Source: Streptomyces novaecaesareae
GTDB lineage: Bacteria; Actinomycetota; Actinomycetes; Streptomycetales; Streptomycetaceae
Assembly (NCBI RefSeq): GCF_000716875.1
Contig: NZ_JNWQ01000008.1
Span: forward strand, 51,606-115,605
DNA: 64,000 nt
Direction of reading: 5' to 3'
A model generated the notes under the pieces. It worked only from the letters and a program-made list of their open reading frames with translations. It ran no database searches and was not told where the DNA came from. This document shows, one piece after another, positions 30,076 through 38,887 of the stretch. The position numbers were made by a program, and so were the translations under genes. Positions within the stretch are counted from its first letter, which is position 1; each line of letters starts with the position of its first letter.

Positions 30076-30726
30076 ATGGGGTTCCTGTTCGAGGACGACA
30101 ACTTCGCGTTGTTCCGCGACGGCTTCCTGCAGACGATCGAGGTGAGCGCACTCAGCGCGCTGCTCGCCCTGCTGCTGGGCACCCTGCTGGCGGCCTTCCG
30201 GGTCTCCCCGGTGCCGGTCCTGCGCGCCTTCGGCACCGGCTGGGTCACGCTCTTCCGCAACACCCCGCTGACCCTGCTGTTCTTCGCCGTCACCTTCGGC
30301 CTGCCGCCGCTCGGCGTGCACTTCAGCCACCTGGTCTTCGCGGTGCTGGCGCTCGGCGGGTACACCGCCTCGTTCGTCTGCGAGGTGATCCGCTCCGGCA
30401 TCAACACCGTGCCGCTCGGCCAGGCGGAGGCCGCCCGCAGCCTCGGCATGACCTTCGGCCAGACCCTCACCATGGTCGTCCTGCCGCAGGCCGCCCGCAC
30501 CGTGCTGGCCCCGATGAGCAGCGTGTTCATCGCGCTGCCGAGGAACTCGGCGATCGCCGGCGCGTTCAGCGTCGGCGAGCTGTACAGCGCCCAGCAGACC
30601 TTCTCCGAGCGCGGCTACTCGATCTTCGCGATCTTCTTCTGGGTGGCCTGCGCCTACCTGCTGATCAGCGCGACGGTCGCCACGTTCTTCCGCTTCCTGG
30701 AATCCCGACTGGCGGTGGCCCGATGA
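30076..30726 (+). CDS. gluC: Glutamate ABC transporter permease
   Basis: Inner-membrane permease of 216 residues, five predicted segments, HisMQ family. The cytoplasmic coupling loop is GQAEAARSLGMTFGQTLTMVVLPQA (positions about 116-140; EAARSLGM and LPQA are the key parts). RBS GAGAGGAGGG precedes ATG 30076. Its stop overlaps the start of a 26-codon reading frame at 30723 by four bases (ATGA). Confidence 0.94.
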   Translation: MGFLFEDDNFALFRDGFLQTIEVSALSALLALLLGTLLAAFRVSPVPVLRAFGTGWVTLFRNTPLTLLFFAVTFGLPPLGVHFSHLVFAVLALGGYTASFVCEVIRSGINTVPLGQAEAARSLGMTFGQTLTMVVLPQAARTVLAPMSSVFIALPRNSAIAGAFSVGELYSAQQTFSERGYSIFAIFFWVACAYLLISATVATFFRFLESRLAVAR

Positions 30727-30803
30727 GCGAGCGCAGCGAGCGAACAATCAAGAGGCGCGCATGGGCGAATGCCCCTGCCGAGCGCAGCGAGGTGGGCGCA
30801 TGA
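30723..30803 (+). CDS. Possible 26-residue bridging ORF between gluC and gluD
   Basis: A reading frame MSERSERTIKRRAWANAPAE plus RSEVGA begins at ATG 30723 inside the gluC stop (ATGA) and ends with a TGA inside the gluD start (ATGA). It is built around two copies of CGAGCGCAGCGAG (30728-30740 and 30779-30791, 51 bases apart), both in the frame that gives ERSE. The repeat belongs to a common Streptomyces type. The frame may only carry ribosomes from gluC to gluD rather than make a useful peptide. Confidence 0.5.
   Translation: MSERSERTIKRRAWANAPAERSEVGA
30728..30791. repeat. Two direct copies of CGAGCGCAGCGAG in the gluC-gluD junction
   Basis: Identical 13-mers at 30728 and 30779, 51 bases (17 codons) apart. 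From memory, the extended form GAGCGAGCGCAGCGAGCG is seen at many Streptomyces gene junctions, so this is probably a dispersed extragenic repeat rather than a local duplication. Confidence 0.85.
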
Positions 30804-31648
30804 GCTTGTTCAACCGCCCCGCGACGGCCAGTGTCCTCTACGACACCCCCGGCCCGAAGGCCCGCGCCCGGTACCGCCTGTTCGGCGTCCTCTCCCTGAT
30901 CGGCGTCGCCGGACTCCTCGGGTACGTCTTCACCGCACTCGCCGACAACGGCCAGTTCGACGCGGACCTGTGGGACGCGTTCCAGTACAACACCGTCCAG
31001 CAGCGGATCGTGGACGGCCTGCTGGCCACCCTGGAGGCCTTCGGGCTGGCCGCGCTGTTCTCGCTGACCCTGGGCGCCCTGCTGGCGGCCGGTCAGCTCT
31101 CCGACCACAAGCCGGTCCGCTGGGCCTGCACGGCCTTCACCCAGTTCTTCCGGGCGATGCCGCTGCTGATCCTGATCGTCGGCCTCTACTACGCGTTCTT
31201 CGCCCAGCAGCCGATGTGGGCGCTGGTGCTCGGGCTCACCCTCTACAACGGCGCGGTCCAGGCCGAGATCATCCGCAGCGGCGTCAACGCGGTCCCGCGC
31301 GGTCAGGGCGAGGCGGCGTACGGCCTCGGCATGCGCAAGACCCAGGTGATGATGTCCATCCTGGTGCCGCAGGCCGTCCGCTCGATGCTGCCCACGATGA
31401 TCGGCCAGCTGGTCGTCACCCTCAAGGACACCTCGCTCGGCTTCGTCATCACCTACCACGAGCTGCTGTTCGTCGGAAAGGCGATCGCCAGCCAGCCGAT
31501 CAACGCCGCGGGCTTCCCCTACATCCCCGTGGTGCTCGTGATCGGCCCGCTCTACATCGCCATGTGCCTGCTGCTGACCGCGCTCGCGCGCTGGATCGAA
31601 GCACGCGGCCGTCGCGGCGCGAACCGGCGCACTTCGGCTGCTGCTTGA
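30800..31648 (+). CDS. gluD: Glutamate ABC transporter permease
   Basis: Second permease, 282 residues, HisMQ family with coupling loop GEAAYGLGMRKTQVMM and IRSGVNAVPRG before it. An N-terminal extension of about 60 residues with one extra membrane segment precedes the conserved core, typical of GluD. ATG 30800 is chosen because MSLFNRP follows GAGGTGG and because its overlap with the preceding small frame gives coupling; an ATG 39 bases upstream in frame is less likely. GluC and GluD form the heterodimeric pore. Confidence 0.93.
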   Translation: MSLFNRPATASVLYDTPGPKARARYRLFGVLSLIGVAGLLGYVFTALADNGQFDADLWDAFQYNTVQQRIVDGLLATLEAFGLAALFSLTLGALLAAGQLSDHKPVRWACTAFTQFFRAMPLLILIVGLYYAFFAQQPMWALVLGLTLYNGAVQAEIIRSGVNAVPRGQGEAAYGLGMRKTQVMMSILVPQAVRSMLPTMIGQLVVTLKDTSLGFVITYHELLFVGKAIASQPINAAGFPYIPVVLVIGPLYIAMCLLLTALARWIEARGRRGANRRTSAAA

Positions 31649-31733
31649 CGGACACGCAGGTGAACTGTTGCATTGCTCTTCGTGACACCTCCCGGGAGCA
31701 TCCACGCGGCATATGCGGCAGCGGTAACTGACG

Positions 31734-31749
31734 CCGGCCGATCGGCCGG
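31734..31749. promoter_or_regulatory. Perfect 16-bp palindrome before the FAD monooxygenase gene
   Basis: CCGGCCGATCGGCCGG is fully self-complementary and lies 22 bases before the start codon at 31771. It could be an operator overlapping the leader, or the gluABCD terminator stem although it lacks a loop. A smaller palindrome GCATATGC is at 31709. Confidence 0.55.
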
Positions 31750-31770
31750 TTCGTGCCCGGAGGTCCCCTC

Positions 31771-33579
31771 ATGGACCCGGTGATCGTGGTCGGGGCCGGA
31801 CCGGTCGGTCTGGCCCTGGCCCTCGCCCTGGCCCGGCACGAGGTGCCGACCGTCGTCCTCGACGAGGGCTCCGGGCTCTGCCCCGAAGGCCCGCGCAGCC
31901 TCGTCCTCGGCGCCGACACCACCGCCTTCCTGACCCGGATCGGCTACCCGCGGGCCGTCTCGGACTCCGCCCTGTGGGACTCCTTCGCCATCTGGCGCCG
32001 CCGCCAGGAGGTGCTGCGGATCGACCTCACCGACTCGCCCACCTTCCACCTCCCCCAGCACCGCCTCCAGCGCGGCCTGCGCGACGCCCTGACCGGCACC
32101 CCGCTGATCAAGCTGGTCCCGCTCAACCGGGTCGTCGAACTCGAACAGGACCGGGACGGCGTCAGCATCCGCACCACGGGCACCCAGAACGGCACCACCA
32201 CCTGGTGGCGCGGCAGCCACCTGGTCGGCTGCGACGGCGCGAGATCCACCGTCCGCAAGCTCCTGAAGATCCGCTTCCCCGGCCGCCCGGCGGTCGACCG
32301 CAACGCCATCGCCACCGTCCGGGTCGACCTGCCCTTCGACGGCGCCCGGCTGCACCGCGAACCCCCGTGGCGCGGCGACCGCGAGGCCTCCGCCCGTCCG
32401 CTGCCGGACGGCGTCTGGCGGCTCGACTGGCGACTGCCCCCCGGCCGGCCCGCCCTCACCGAGACGGTCGACCCGCACGCCACCTGGCCCGGCATCGTCA
32501 CCGGCGACACCCTGCTCACCCGGGTCACCTCCACCCTCACCGGCTGGTGCGGCGAACTCCCCCGCTTCGACCTGCTCGCCGCCGCCGACCACACCGCCCA
32601 GCAGCGCCTGGCCGCCCGCTTCCGGGTCGGCCGCTGCTTCCTGGCCGGCGACGCCGCCCACCTGCACGGCGCCCTGGGCATGCAGAACCTCGCGGACGGG
32701 CTGCGCGACGCCGACAACCTCGCCTGGCGGCTCGCCCTCGCCTGGCACCTGCACTCCGGCGGCCCCCAGCCCGGCGGCTCGCTGCTGGACGGCTACGAGG
32801 CCGAACGGCGCGGCGCGGTCGGCGCCCGGCTGCGCGCCGTCGACCAGTCCATGCCGCTGCTGCGCCCGCTGCGCGGCTGGCAGCAGACCCGGCGCTCGCT
32901 GCTGGTCGGCGGCTTCCGCAAGCACGCCCCGCTGCTCGCCGACGGCCAGCTCGGCACCGGCCGCTTCGGCGGCGCGCCCGCCTACCCGGCGGCGCCCTCC
33001 GGCGTCCCCGGCCGGGTCCCGGTGCAGCGCGGCTCGCGCGGCACCACCTCGCTCAGCGAACTGCTGCCCGCCACCGCCCCCGGCGTGCTCGTCCCGGACC
33101 TGCCGGTGCTCGCCGCCGACGGCGCCCCCGACCACCTGCACGCCCGCCTCGGCGCCACCTTCCTGCTGCTGCTGGTCGCGCCCGGCACCGCCGTCTGGTC
33201 GTCCGAGCACTGGCTCGGCGCCGGCCTGATGCCCCGGCTCGCCGAGGTCGCCGAGGCCCTGCCGGTACCCGCCGAGGTGCTGGTCACCGAGGACTACCCG
33301 GGCGCCGGGCCGCACACCGTCCTGCTGATCCGCCCGGACGGCCACCTGGTCGGCGTCACCCAGGGCGCCGTCGCGGAGGACCTCCTCGCCCTGGCCGACA
33401 GCGCTCGCGGCGGCCCGGCCACCCTCGCCCCGGCCCCCGAACCGGCCCCCGAACCGGCCCCTGAACCGGCCCCTGAACCGACCGCCGACGCCGCGCCCGA
33501 ACCCGAGCAGGCCGACCGGCCCGAGCCCCAGCGCGCCGACCGCCGCCGCGCACCGCAGCAGGTCGACTCCCCGAGCTAG
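31771..33579 (+). CDS. FAD-dependent aromatic-type monooxygenase (MhpA/UbiH-like)
   Basis: Class A flavoprotein monooxygenase, 602 residues. GxGxxG motif VVGAGPVGLALALALARHE is at the N-terminus, the DG motif is LVGCDGARSTVRKLL, and the GD motif is FLAGDAAHLHGALGMQNLAD, the usual His-Pro before it altered to His-Leu. The closest familiar type is MhpA (3-(3-hydroxyphenyl)propionate hydroxylase) or polyketide hydroxylases, with a thioredoxin-like C-terminal region. The tail carries repeated PAPEP units, likely a disordered linker. ATG 31771 has GGAGG seven bases upstream. Substrate is unknown; no catabolic genes are beside it. Confidence 0.85.
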   Translation: MDPVIVVGAGPVGLALALALARHEVPTVVLDEGSGLCPEGPRSLVLGADTTAFLTRIGYPRAVSDSALWDSFAIWRRRQEVLRIDLTDSPTFHLPQHRLQRGLRDALTGTPLIKLVPLNRVVELEQDRDGVSIRTTGTQNGTTTWWRGSHLVGCDGARSTVRKLLKIRFPGRPAVDRNAIATVRVDLPFDGARLHREPPWRGDREASARPLPDGVWRLDWRLPPGRPALTETVDPHATWPGIVTGDTLLTRVTSTLTGWCGELPRFDLLAAADHTAQQRLAARFRVGRCFLAGDAAHLHGALGMQNLADGLRDADNLAWRLALAWHLHSGGPQPGGSLLDGYEAERRGAVGARLRAVDQSMPLLRPLRGWQQTRRSLLVGGFRKHAPLLADGQLGTGRFGGAPAYPAAPSGVPGRVPVQRGSRGTTSLSELLPATAPGVLVPDLPVLAADGAPDHLHARLGATFLLLLVAPGTAVWSSEHWLGAGLMPRLAEVAEALPVPAEVLVTEDYPGAGPHTVLLIRPDGHLVGVTQGAVAEDLLALADSARGGPATLAPAPEPAPEPAPEPAPEPTADAAPEPEQADRPEPQRADRRRAPQQVDSPS

Positions 33580-33599
33580 CCCCGACCGCCGGACAGGCC

Positions 33600-35072
33600 C
33601 TAACCCGCCACCGCCGTGGCGCGGCTCTCCCGGACCACGGTCACCCGGATCCGGCCCGGGTACGTCAGCTCGGCCGAGACCTGCCGCGCGACCTCACGGG
33701 CGATCAGCTCCACACCCAGGTCGTCCACCTCCTCCGGGCGGACCATCACCCGGACCTCGCGGCCGGCCTGCATCGCGTAGGCCTCGGCCACGCCCGCGTA
33801 CGAGCGCGCGATCTCCTCCAGCCGCGCCAGCCGGCGCACGTACAGCTCCAGCGACTCCTTGCGCGCCCCCGGCCGGCCGCCCGAGCAGGCGTCCGCGGCC
33901 TGGGTCAGCACCGCCGTCACGGTGGACGGCTCCACCTCGTTGTGGTGGGCGGCGATCGCGTGCACCACCTCCGGGGACTCGCCGTACCGCCGGGCGAGCT
34001 CCGCGCCGACCGCCGCGTGGCTGCCCTCGGCCTCGTGGGTGAGCGCCTTGCCGATGTCGTGCAGCAGCGCCGCGCGCCGCACCGGCTCCGGGTCCACGCC
34101 GAGCTCGGCGGCCATCATCCCGGCCAGGTGCGCGGACTCCAGCAGGTGCCCGAGGACGTTCTGCCCGTACGAGGCCCGATAGCGCAACGAGCCCAGGGTG
34201 CGGACGAGTTCGGGGTGCATCCCGCCGACCCGGGCGTCCAGCAGGGCGTCCTCGCCGGCCCGGACGCAGCGCTGCTCGACCTCCGTACGGCTGCGCTCGT
34301 GGAGGTGCTCGATCCGGGTCGGGTGGATCCGGCCGTCCTCGATCAGCTGCTCCAGGGTGAGCCGGGCGGTCTCCCGCCGCACCGGGTCGAAGCAGGAGAG
34401 CTGCACCGACTCCGGGGTGTCGTCGACGATCAGGTTCACCCCGGTGACCGCCTCGAAGGCGCGGATGTTGCGGCCCTCGCGGCCGATGATCCGGCCCTTC
34501 ATGTCCTCGCTCGGCAGCCGGAGGACGGTGACGGCGGTCTCCGCGGTCTGCTCCGTCGCCAGCCGCTGGATCGCCCCGGTGAGGATCGACCGGGCCCGGC
34601 GCTCGCCCTCCTCCTTGGCCTCGCGCTCGATCTCCCGGACGGTGACCGCCGCCTCCCGCCGGGCCGAAGCCTCGGCCTCACGCAGGAGTTCGGCCCGGGC
34701 CTGCTCGGCGGAGAGCCCGGCGGCGCGTTCCAGGGCCGCCGCCCGGCGGGTCGCCAACGCCTCGACCTCGCCCCGGGAACGTTCCAACTCGGCTGATCGA
34801 CCGGCCAGTTCGTCCTCCCGGTGACGCAGTCGGCGCAGCCCCTCGGCCAAGTCCTCCTCGCGGCGGGCGAGTTCGGCCCGCTGCCGGACGGCCTGCTCCT
34901 CGGCCCACCGGTGGACCCGCTCGGCCTCGGCCAGCGCACTGCGCCGGGCCGCCCGGAGCCGTCCGATGACCAGCCCGGCGAGTACCGCGAGCACCAGCAC
35001 CAGCAGGGCGGCGGCCGATCCGGCGATCGGCAGCAGCGAGCCGTCCGGTCCGGTGCCCGCAGAGATCCCCAT
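33600..35072 (-). CDS. rny: RNase Y-like membrane-anchored HD-domain protein
   Basis: A 490-residue protein with the RNase Y layout: one N-terminal membrane segment (about 13-36), a long Arg/Glu-rich coiled coil (about 40-180), a KH domain (EDMKGRIIGREGRNIRAFEA) and an HD domain (LLHDIGKALTHEAEGSHAAVG). This is the endoribonuclease family that starts mRNA decay in Firmicutes. Actinobacteria mainly use RNase E/J, so the role may be narrower. ATG 35072 has only a weak GGGG site; a GTG at 35126, close to the predicted transcription start, would give an 18-residue longer, nearly leaderless form. Confidence 0.85.
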   Translation of the reverse strand: MGISAGTGPDGSLLPIAGSAAALLVLVLAVLAGLVIGRLRAARRSALAEAERVHRWAEEQAVRQRAELARREEDLAEGLRRLRHREDELAGRSAELERSRGEVEALATRRAAALERAAGLSAEQARAELLREAEASARREAAVTVREIEREAKEEGERRARSILTGAIQRLATEQTAETAVTVLRLPSEDMKGRIIGREGRNIRAFEAVTGVNLIVDDTPESVQLSCFDPVRRETARLTLEQLIEDGRIHPTRIEHLHERSRTEVEQRCVRAGEDALLDARVGGMHPELVRTLGSLRYRASYGQNVLGHLLESAHLAGMMAAELGVDPEPVRRAALLHDIGKALTHEAEGSHAAVGAELARRYGESPEVVHAIAAHHNEVEPSTVTAVLTQAADACSGGRPGARKESLELYVRRLARLEEIARSYAGVAEAYAMQAGREVRVMVRPEEVDDLGVELIAREVARQVSAELTYPGRIRVTVVRESRATAVAG

Positions 35073-35134
35073 GCCGCCCCACTCCCCGTCCCTGTGCGGG
35101 GCACGTTCGGAAGCGGCCCCGGGCACTGAAGGCG

Positions 35135-35163
35135 AGGCTAAGTGCGGGTCACGAGACGGTCAA
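35135..35163 (-). promoter_or_regulatory. Promoter of the RNase Y-like gene
   Basis: On the minus strand TTGACC (35158-35163) and TAGCCT (35135-35140) are exactly 17 bases apart, a strong HrdB-type promoter. Transcription should begin near 35128. Confidence 0.7.
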
Positions 35164-35204
35164 GACTTGCCCCGTTCCGCATCAAGAGGCGTACGAAACA
35201 GCCA

Positions 35205-36227
35205 CTACTCCCCCTCGGTTTCCGACAGTTCGCTCCCCTCTTCTTCCAGTGCAGCGCGCACCACCCGGAACGCCAGCCCCTCGGAGTAGCCGCGCCGGGC
35301 CAGCATCCCCACCAGCCGCCGGGTGCGGACCTGCGGATCCAGCCCCCGGGTGGAGCGCAGCTTGCGCTCGACCAGCGCCCGGGCCGCGTCCGCCTCGTCG
35401 TCGTGGTCCAGCTGCGAGACGGCCTGCTCGACCAGGTCGGCGGCCACGCCCTTGGTGCGCAGCTCCTGCGCCAGCGCCCGCCGGGACAGGCCCCGGACGG
35501 CGTGCCGGGACTCCACCCAGGCCTCGGCGAAGGCCGCGTCGTCGATCAGCCCGACCTCTTCGAGCCGGGTGAGCACCTCGTCGGCGACCTCGTCCGGGAT
35601 CTCCCGCTTGCGCAGGGCGTCGGCGAGCTGCTTGCGGGTCTTGGCCGCGCCGGTCAGCAGCCGCAGGCAGACGTCCCGGGCGCTGGTCTCCGGATCGGCC
35701 GACTCCTCGGCCTGCTTCCGAGCGCCGCGGGCGCCCTTCTTCCGCTCGCCGGACAGATCCTCACCGCGCTGCTCATCGCCGAACAGTCCCTCACCGGACA
35801 GTCCCTCGCCGGACAGCCCGTCGGCGGTGCGCCCGCGCCGGGTGCGGCCCCGACGCGCACCGGAGCGCGGGGTCGAGGCGGCCACACCCCCGTGACCGGC
35901 CGCCCCGTCCTCACTCCGGCGGCGCGACGCGAACGCCGGTGCGGAAGCGGGCACGCCCGCCTCGAACTCCTCGGCCGTCACGGCCGAGCGCCGCCGACGG
36001 CGGCCGGTGGGCAGCTCGGAGGCGGAGACCAGCCCGAGCGCCTCGACCGAGACCTCCGCCGGCTGCTCACACTCCTGAGCGGGCCCGGGCGCCGCGCCGC
36101 GCACCGCCCGGGCCGGGGCCCGGTCGGATTCCGGCTCCTCCGCTACTGCGGCGAACCAGTCCGGCGGCCCGTAGTCCTCGTCCTCCGGGCCCGCCGGGCC
36201 GCCTCCCACCGTGTCGTACTGCGTCAA
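35205..36227 (-). CDS. recX: Regulatory protein RecX
   Basis: Modulates RecA filament activity. The RecX helical repeats occupy the last 155 residues (ARDVCLRLLTGAAKTRKQLA, VGLIDDAAFAEAWVESRH, GLSRRALAQELRTKGV). The first 185 residues are low-complexity, acidic then basic, with GLSGEGLSGEGLF-type repeats, much longer than in E. coli RecX (166 residues in total). The TTG at 36227 lies 4 bases after the recA stop; it is the only start near the junction, but the N-terminal half is poorly constrained and a later start cannot be excluded. Co-transcription with recA is likely. Confidence 0.88.
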   Translation of the reverse strand: MTQYDTVGGGPAGPEDEDYGPPDWFAAVAEEPESDRAPARAVRGAAPGPAQECEQPAEVSVEALGLVSASELPTGRRRRRSAVTAEEFEAGVPASAPAFASRRRSEDGAAGHGGVAASTPRSGARRGRTRRGRTADGLSGEGLSGEGLFGDEQRGEDLSGERKKGARGARKQAEESADPETSARDVCLRLLTGAAKTRKQLADALRKREIPDEVADEVLTRLEEVGLIDDAAFAEAWVESRHAVRGLSRRALAQELRTKGVAADLVEQAVSQLDHDDEADAARALVERKLRSTRGLDPQVRTRRLVGMLARRGYSEGLAFRVVRAALEEEGSELSETEGE

Positions 36228-36231
36228 CGGC

Positions 36232-37347
36232 TCAGGCCTTGGCAGCAGCCGTCTTCTTCGCCGCGGCCGTCTTGGCGACGGTCGCGGTGATCGGCTTCGC
36301 CGCGCCGTCGGCGGCCGCGGTGTCCGCCTCGCCCTCGGTCGGCTCCTCGGTCTTCGGGCCGATGCCGAGCTTGCCCTTGATCTTCCGCTCGATCTCGTCG
36401 GCGAGCTGCGGGTTGTCCCGCAGGAAGTTGCGGGCGTTCTCCTTGCCCTGGCCGAGCTGGTCGCCCTCGTAGGTGTACCAGGCGCCCGACTTGCGGATGA
36501 AGCCGTGCTCGACGCCCATGTCGATCAGGCCGCCCTCGCGGCTGATGCCCACGCCGTAGAGGATGTCGAACTCGGCCTGCTTGAACGGCGCGGCGACCTT
36601 GTTCTTGACCACCTTGACGCGGGTGCGGTTGCCGACCGCCTCGGTGCCGTCCTTCAGGGTCTCGATCCGGCGGATGTCCAGACGGACCGAGGCGTAGAAC
36701 TTCAGTGCCCGGCCACCGGTCGTGGTCTCCGGCGAGCCGAACATCACACCGATCTTCTCGCGCAGCTGGTTGATGAAGATCGCGGTGGTGTTCGACTGGT
36801 TCAGCGCACCGGCGATCTTGCGCAGCGCCTGGCTCATCAGTCGCGCCTGCAGACCGACGTGCGAGTCTCCCATCTCTCCCTCGATCTCGGCGCGCGGGAC
36901 GAGCGCCGCGACCGAGTCGATGATCACCAGGTCGATCGCGCCGGAGCGGATCAGCATGTCGGTGATCTCCAGTGCCTGCTCACCGGTGTCCGGCTGGCTG
37001 ACCAGCAGGGCGTCGGTGTCCACGCCGAGCTTCTTGGCGTACTCCGGGTCGAGCGCGTGCTCCGCGTCGACGAAGGCGACCGTGCCGCCGGCCTTCTGGG
37101 CGTTGGCCGCCAGGTGCAGGGTCAGGGTCGTCTTGCCGGAGGACTCGGGGCCGTAGATCTCGATCACTCGGCCGCGCGGGATGCCGCCGACCCCGAGGGC
37201 GACATCCAGGGCGGTGGACCCGGTGGAGATCACCTCGATGGGCTCGTTGGCCTTCTCGCCGAGGCGCATCACCGAGCCCTTGCCGAACTGCCGCTCGATC
37301 TGGGCGAGCGCGGTTTCCAGGGCCTTCTCGCGGTCCGTACCTGCCAT
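36232..37347 (-). CDS. recA: Recombinase RecA
   Basis: Strand-exchange protein and SOS coprotease, 371 residues. Walker A GPESSGKT is at 66-73, Walker [11 protein letters not shown] near 140, and loop regions [19 protein letters not shown] and [20 protein letters not shown] are canonical. The C-terminal tail is rich in Ala and Lys ([13 protein letters not shown]), as in Streptomyces RecA. ATG 37347 has GAGGG eight bases upstream. Transcription starts behind an SOS box at 37465-37480. recX follows immediately. Confidence 0.98.
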   Translation of the reverse strand: MAGTDREKALETALAQIERQFGKGSVMRLGEKANEPIEVISTGSTALDVALGVGGIPRGRVIEIYGPESSGKTTLTLHLAANAQKAGGTVAFVDAEHALDPEYAKKLGVDTDALLVSQPDTGEQALEITDMLIRSGAIDLVIIDSVAALVPRAEIEGEMGDSHVGLQARLMSQALRKIAGALNQSNTTAIFINQLREKIGVMFGSPETTTGGRALKFYASVRLDIRRIETLKDGTEAVGNRTRVKVVKNKVAAPFKQAEFDILYGVGISREGGLIDMGVEHGFIRKSGAWYTYEGDQLGQGKENARNFLRDNPQLADEIERKIKGKLGIGPKTEEPTEGEADTAAADGAAKPITATVAKTAAAKKTAAAKA

Positions 37348-37456
37348 GGCTTTTTCCCTCGGGTTCTGTGCTGTGCGCTTCATCGTCCTCGACGCTAGCG
37401 CGTCCCACTGACAAACGAGCCAGTCCGGGCTCGGCCTGTGGAAAACTCGTCGCCGG

Positions 37457-37485
37457 AGAGTACAAAGAACATCTGTTCGATTCAA
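37457..37485 (-). promoter_or_regulatory. recA promoter with embedded SOS box
   Basis: On the minus strand TTGAAT (37480-37485) and TACTCT (37457-37462) are 17 bases apart. The spacer holds TCGAACAGATGTTCTT (37465-37480), a perfect GAAC-N4-GTTC LexA operator core (37467-37478), so bound LexA would block polymerase directly. It lies about 110-138 bases before the recA start. Confidence 0.92.
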
Positions 37486-37534
37486 GCGTCGCACGTCCCC
37501 GCGGTGTGGCTCCCGTCACGGCCCCCGCCGGCCG

Positions 37535-38836
37535 TCAGCCCCCGTCCCCGCCGACCATCCGCCGCAGCCGCCGCGCCGCCTCCCGGCGCAGCTCCCGGCG
37601 GGCCCGCCCCTGCTCGCCCCGGTCGATCCGCGGATCGGCGGCCACCTCGTACCGCCGCACGTACGTCCCGACGAAGCCCTGCAGGGTCGCCGCCGCCGGG
37701 ATCGCGATCAGCGCGCCCACCGCCCCGAGCAGCGCCGCGCCCGCGATCACCGAGCCGAAGGCCACCGCCGGGTGCACGTCCACCGTCCGCGCGGTGATCC
37801 TCGGGTGCAGCAGGTAGTTCTCGACCTGCTGGTAGACCACCGTGAAGACCAGCACCCACAGCGCGTCCACCGGCTGCACGGTGAGCGCCACCAGCACCGG
37901 CAGCGCACCCGCCAGGTACGTCCCGATGGTCGGCACGAACTGCGACATGACGCCGACCCAGATCGCCAGCGCGGCCGAGTACGGCAGGTCGATCAGCGCG
38001 AACATCACCCAGTGCCCGGCCGCCGACACCACCGCCAGCACCGCCCGGGAGTACAGGTAGCCGCCGGTCTTGGCCAGCGCGATCTCCCAGGCCCGCAGCA
38101 CCTCGCCCTGCTTGGCCGGCGGCAGCAGCGAGCAGACCGTCCGGCGCACCCGCGGGCCCTCGGCGGTGAAGTAGAAGGTGAACAGCCCGACCGTGAAGAT
38201 CTGGAAGAGCCCCCCGAGCACGGTGGAGGAGACGCCCCAGATGTTGTCGGCGGCCTGCTGGGCGTAGTTCTCGATGGTGCCGGAGTCCTTGAGCAGCTTC
38301 TTCTGCAGCTCGCCCAGCGACAGGTCCTGATGGAAGGTCCGATTGGTCCAGCCGATCAGGTTGTCGACCAGGTGCGGCAGGTCTCCGGCGATCTTCGCCA
38401 CCTGGTCCACCAGCAGCGTGCCGAGCGCCGCGAGGAAGCCGAGCACCGCGACCCCGACCGCGACGAACACCAGGAAGGTGCCGACCCCCCGGCGCACCCC
38501 GCGCGCCGCCATCCGGTCGACGGCCGGCTCCAGCGCGAGCGAGAGGAAGAAGGCCACCAGCAGCATCACGAACAGGTCGATCAGCTGCCGGAAGGCCCAG
38601 TCGGCGAGCTGGAACAGCCCGACCAGCACCAGGAACAGCACCATCGCCCGGGGCAGCCAGCGCGGCATCCCGCCACCCCACAGGACGCCGCCCCCGCCGG
38701 TGGGCTCGCCGCCGGTGCGCTCGCCCGCGCGGGTGCGCTCACCGCCGGGGCGCTCGCCCCCGATGATCTCGCCCGCGTCCTCGCCGCCGCCCCGCGCCGA
38801 CCTGTCCGAATCCTTCTGTTCTGCGCTGCTTGTCAC
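37535..38836 (-). CDS. AI-2E family transporter
   Basis: A 433-residue multi-pass membrane protein of the AI-2E/PerM family: paired N-terminal segments (MVLFLVLVGLFQLADWAFRQ region), a central loop (LPHLVDNLIGWTNRTF) and a C-terminal block of segments with QFVPTIGTYLAGALP and LHPRITARTVDVHP. Families in this group export quorum signals or act as Na+/H+ exchangers; the substrate here is unknown. The GTG at 38836 (MTSSAEQKDSD) is a best guess, since the first 55 residues are Gly/Glu-rich and no clear ribosome binding site is visible. Confidence 0.85.
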   Translation of the reverse strand: MTSSAEQKDSDRSARGGGEDAGEIIGGERPGGERTRAGERTGGEPTGGGGVLWGGGMPRWLPRAMVLFLVLVGLFQLADWAFRQLIDLFVMLLVAFFLSLALEPAVDRMAARGVRRGVGTFLVFVAVGVAVLGFLAALGTLLVDQVAKIAGDLPHLVDNLIGWTNRTFHQDLSLGELQKKLLKDSGTIENYAQQAADNIWGVSSTVLGGLFQIFTVGLFTFYFTAEGPRVRRTVCSLLPPAKQGEVLRAWEIALAKTGGYLYSRAVLAVVSAAGHWVMFALIDLPYSAALAIWVGVMSQFVPTIGTYLAGALPVLVALTVQPVDALWVLVFTVVYQQVENYLLHPRITARTVDVHPAVAFGSVIAGAALLGAVGALIAIPAAATLQGFVGTYVRRYEVAADPRIDRGEQGRARRELRREAARRLRRMVGGDGG

Positions 38837-38887
38837 CCGGACAGTCTGTCCCACGCCCGGTGCCCGCCCGGGCACCGGAGGCCCCGT

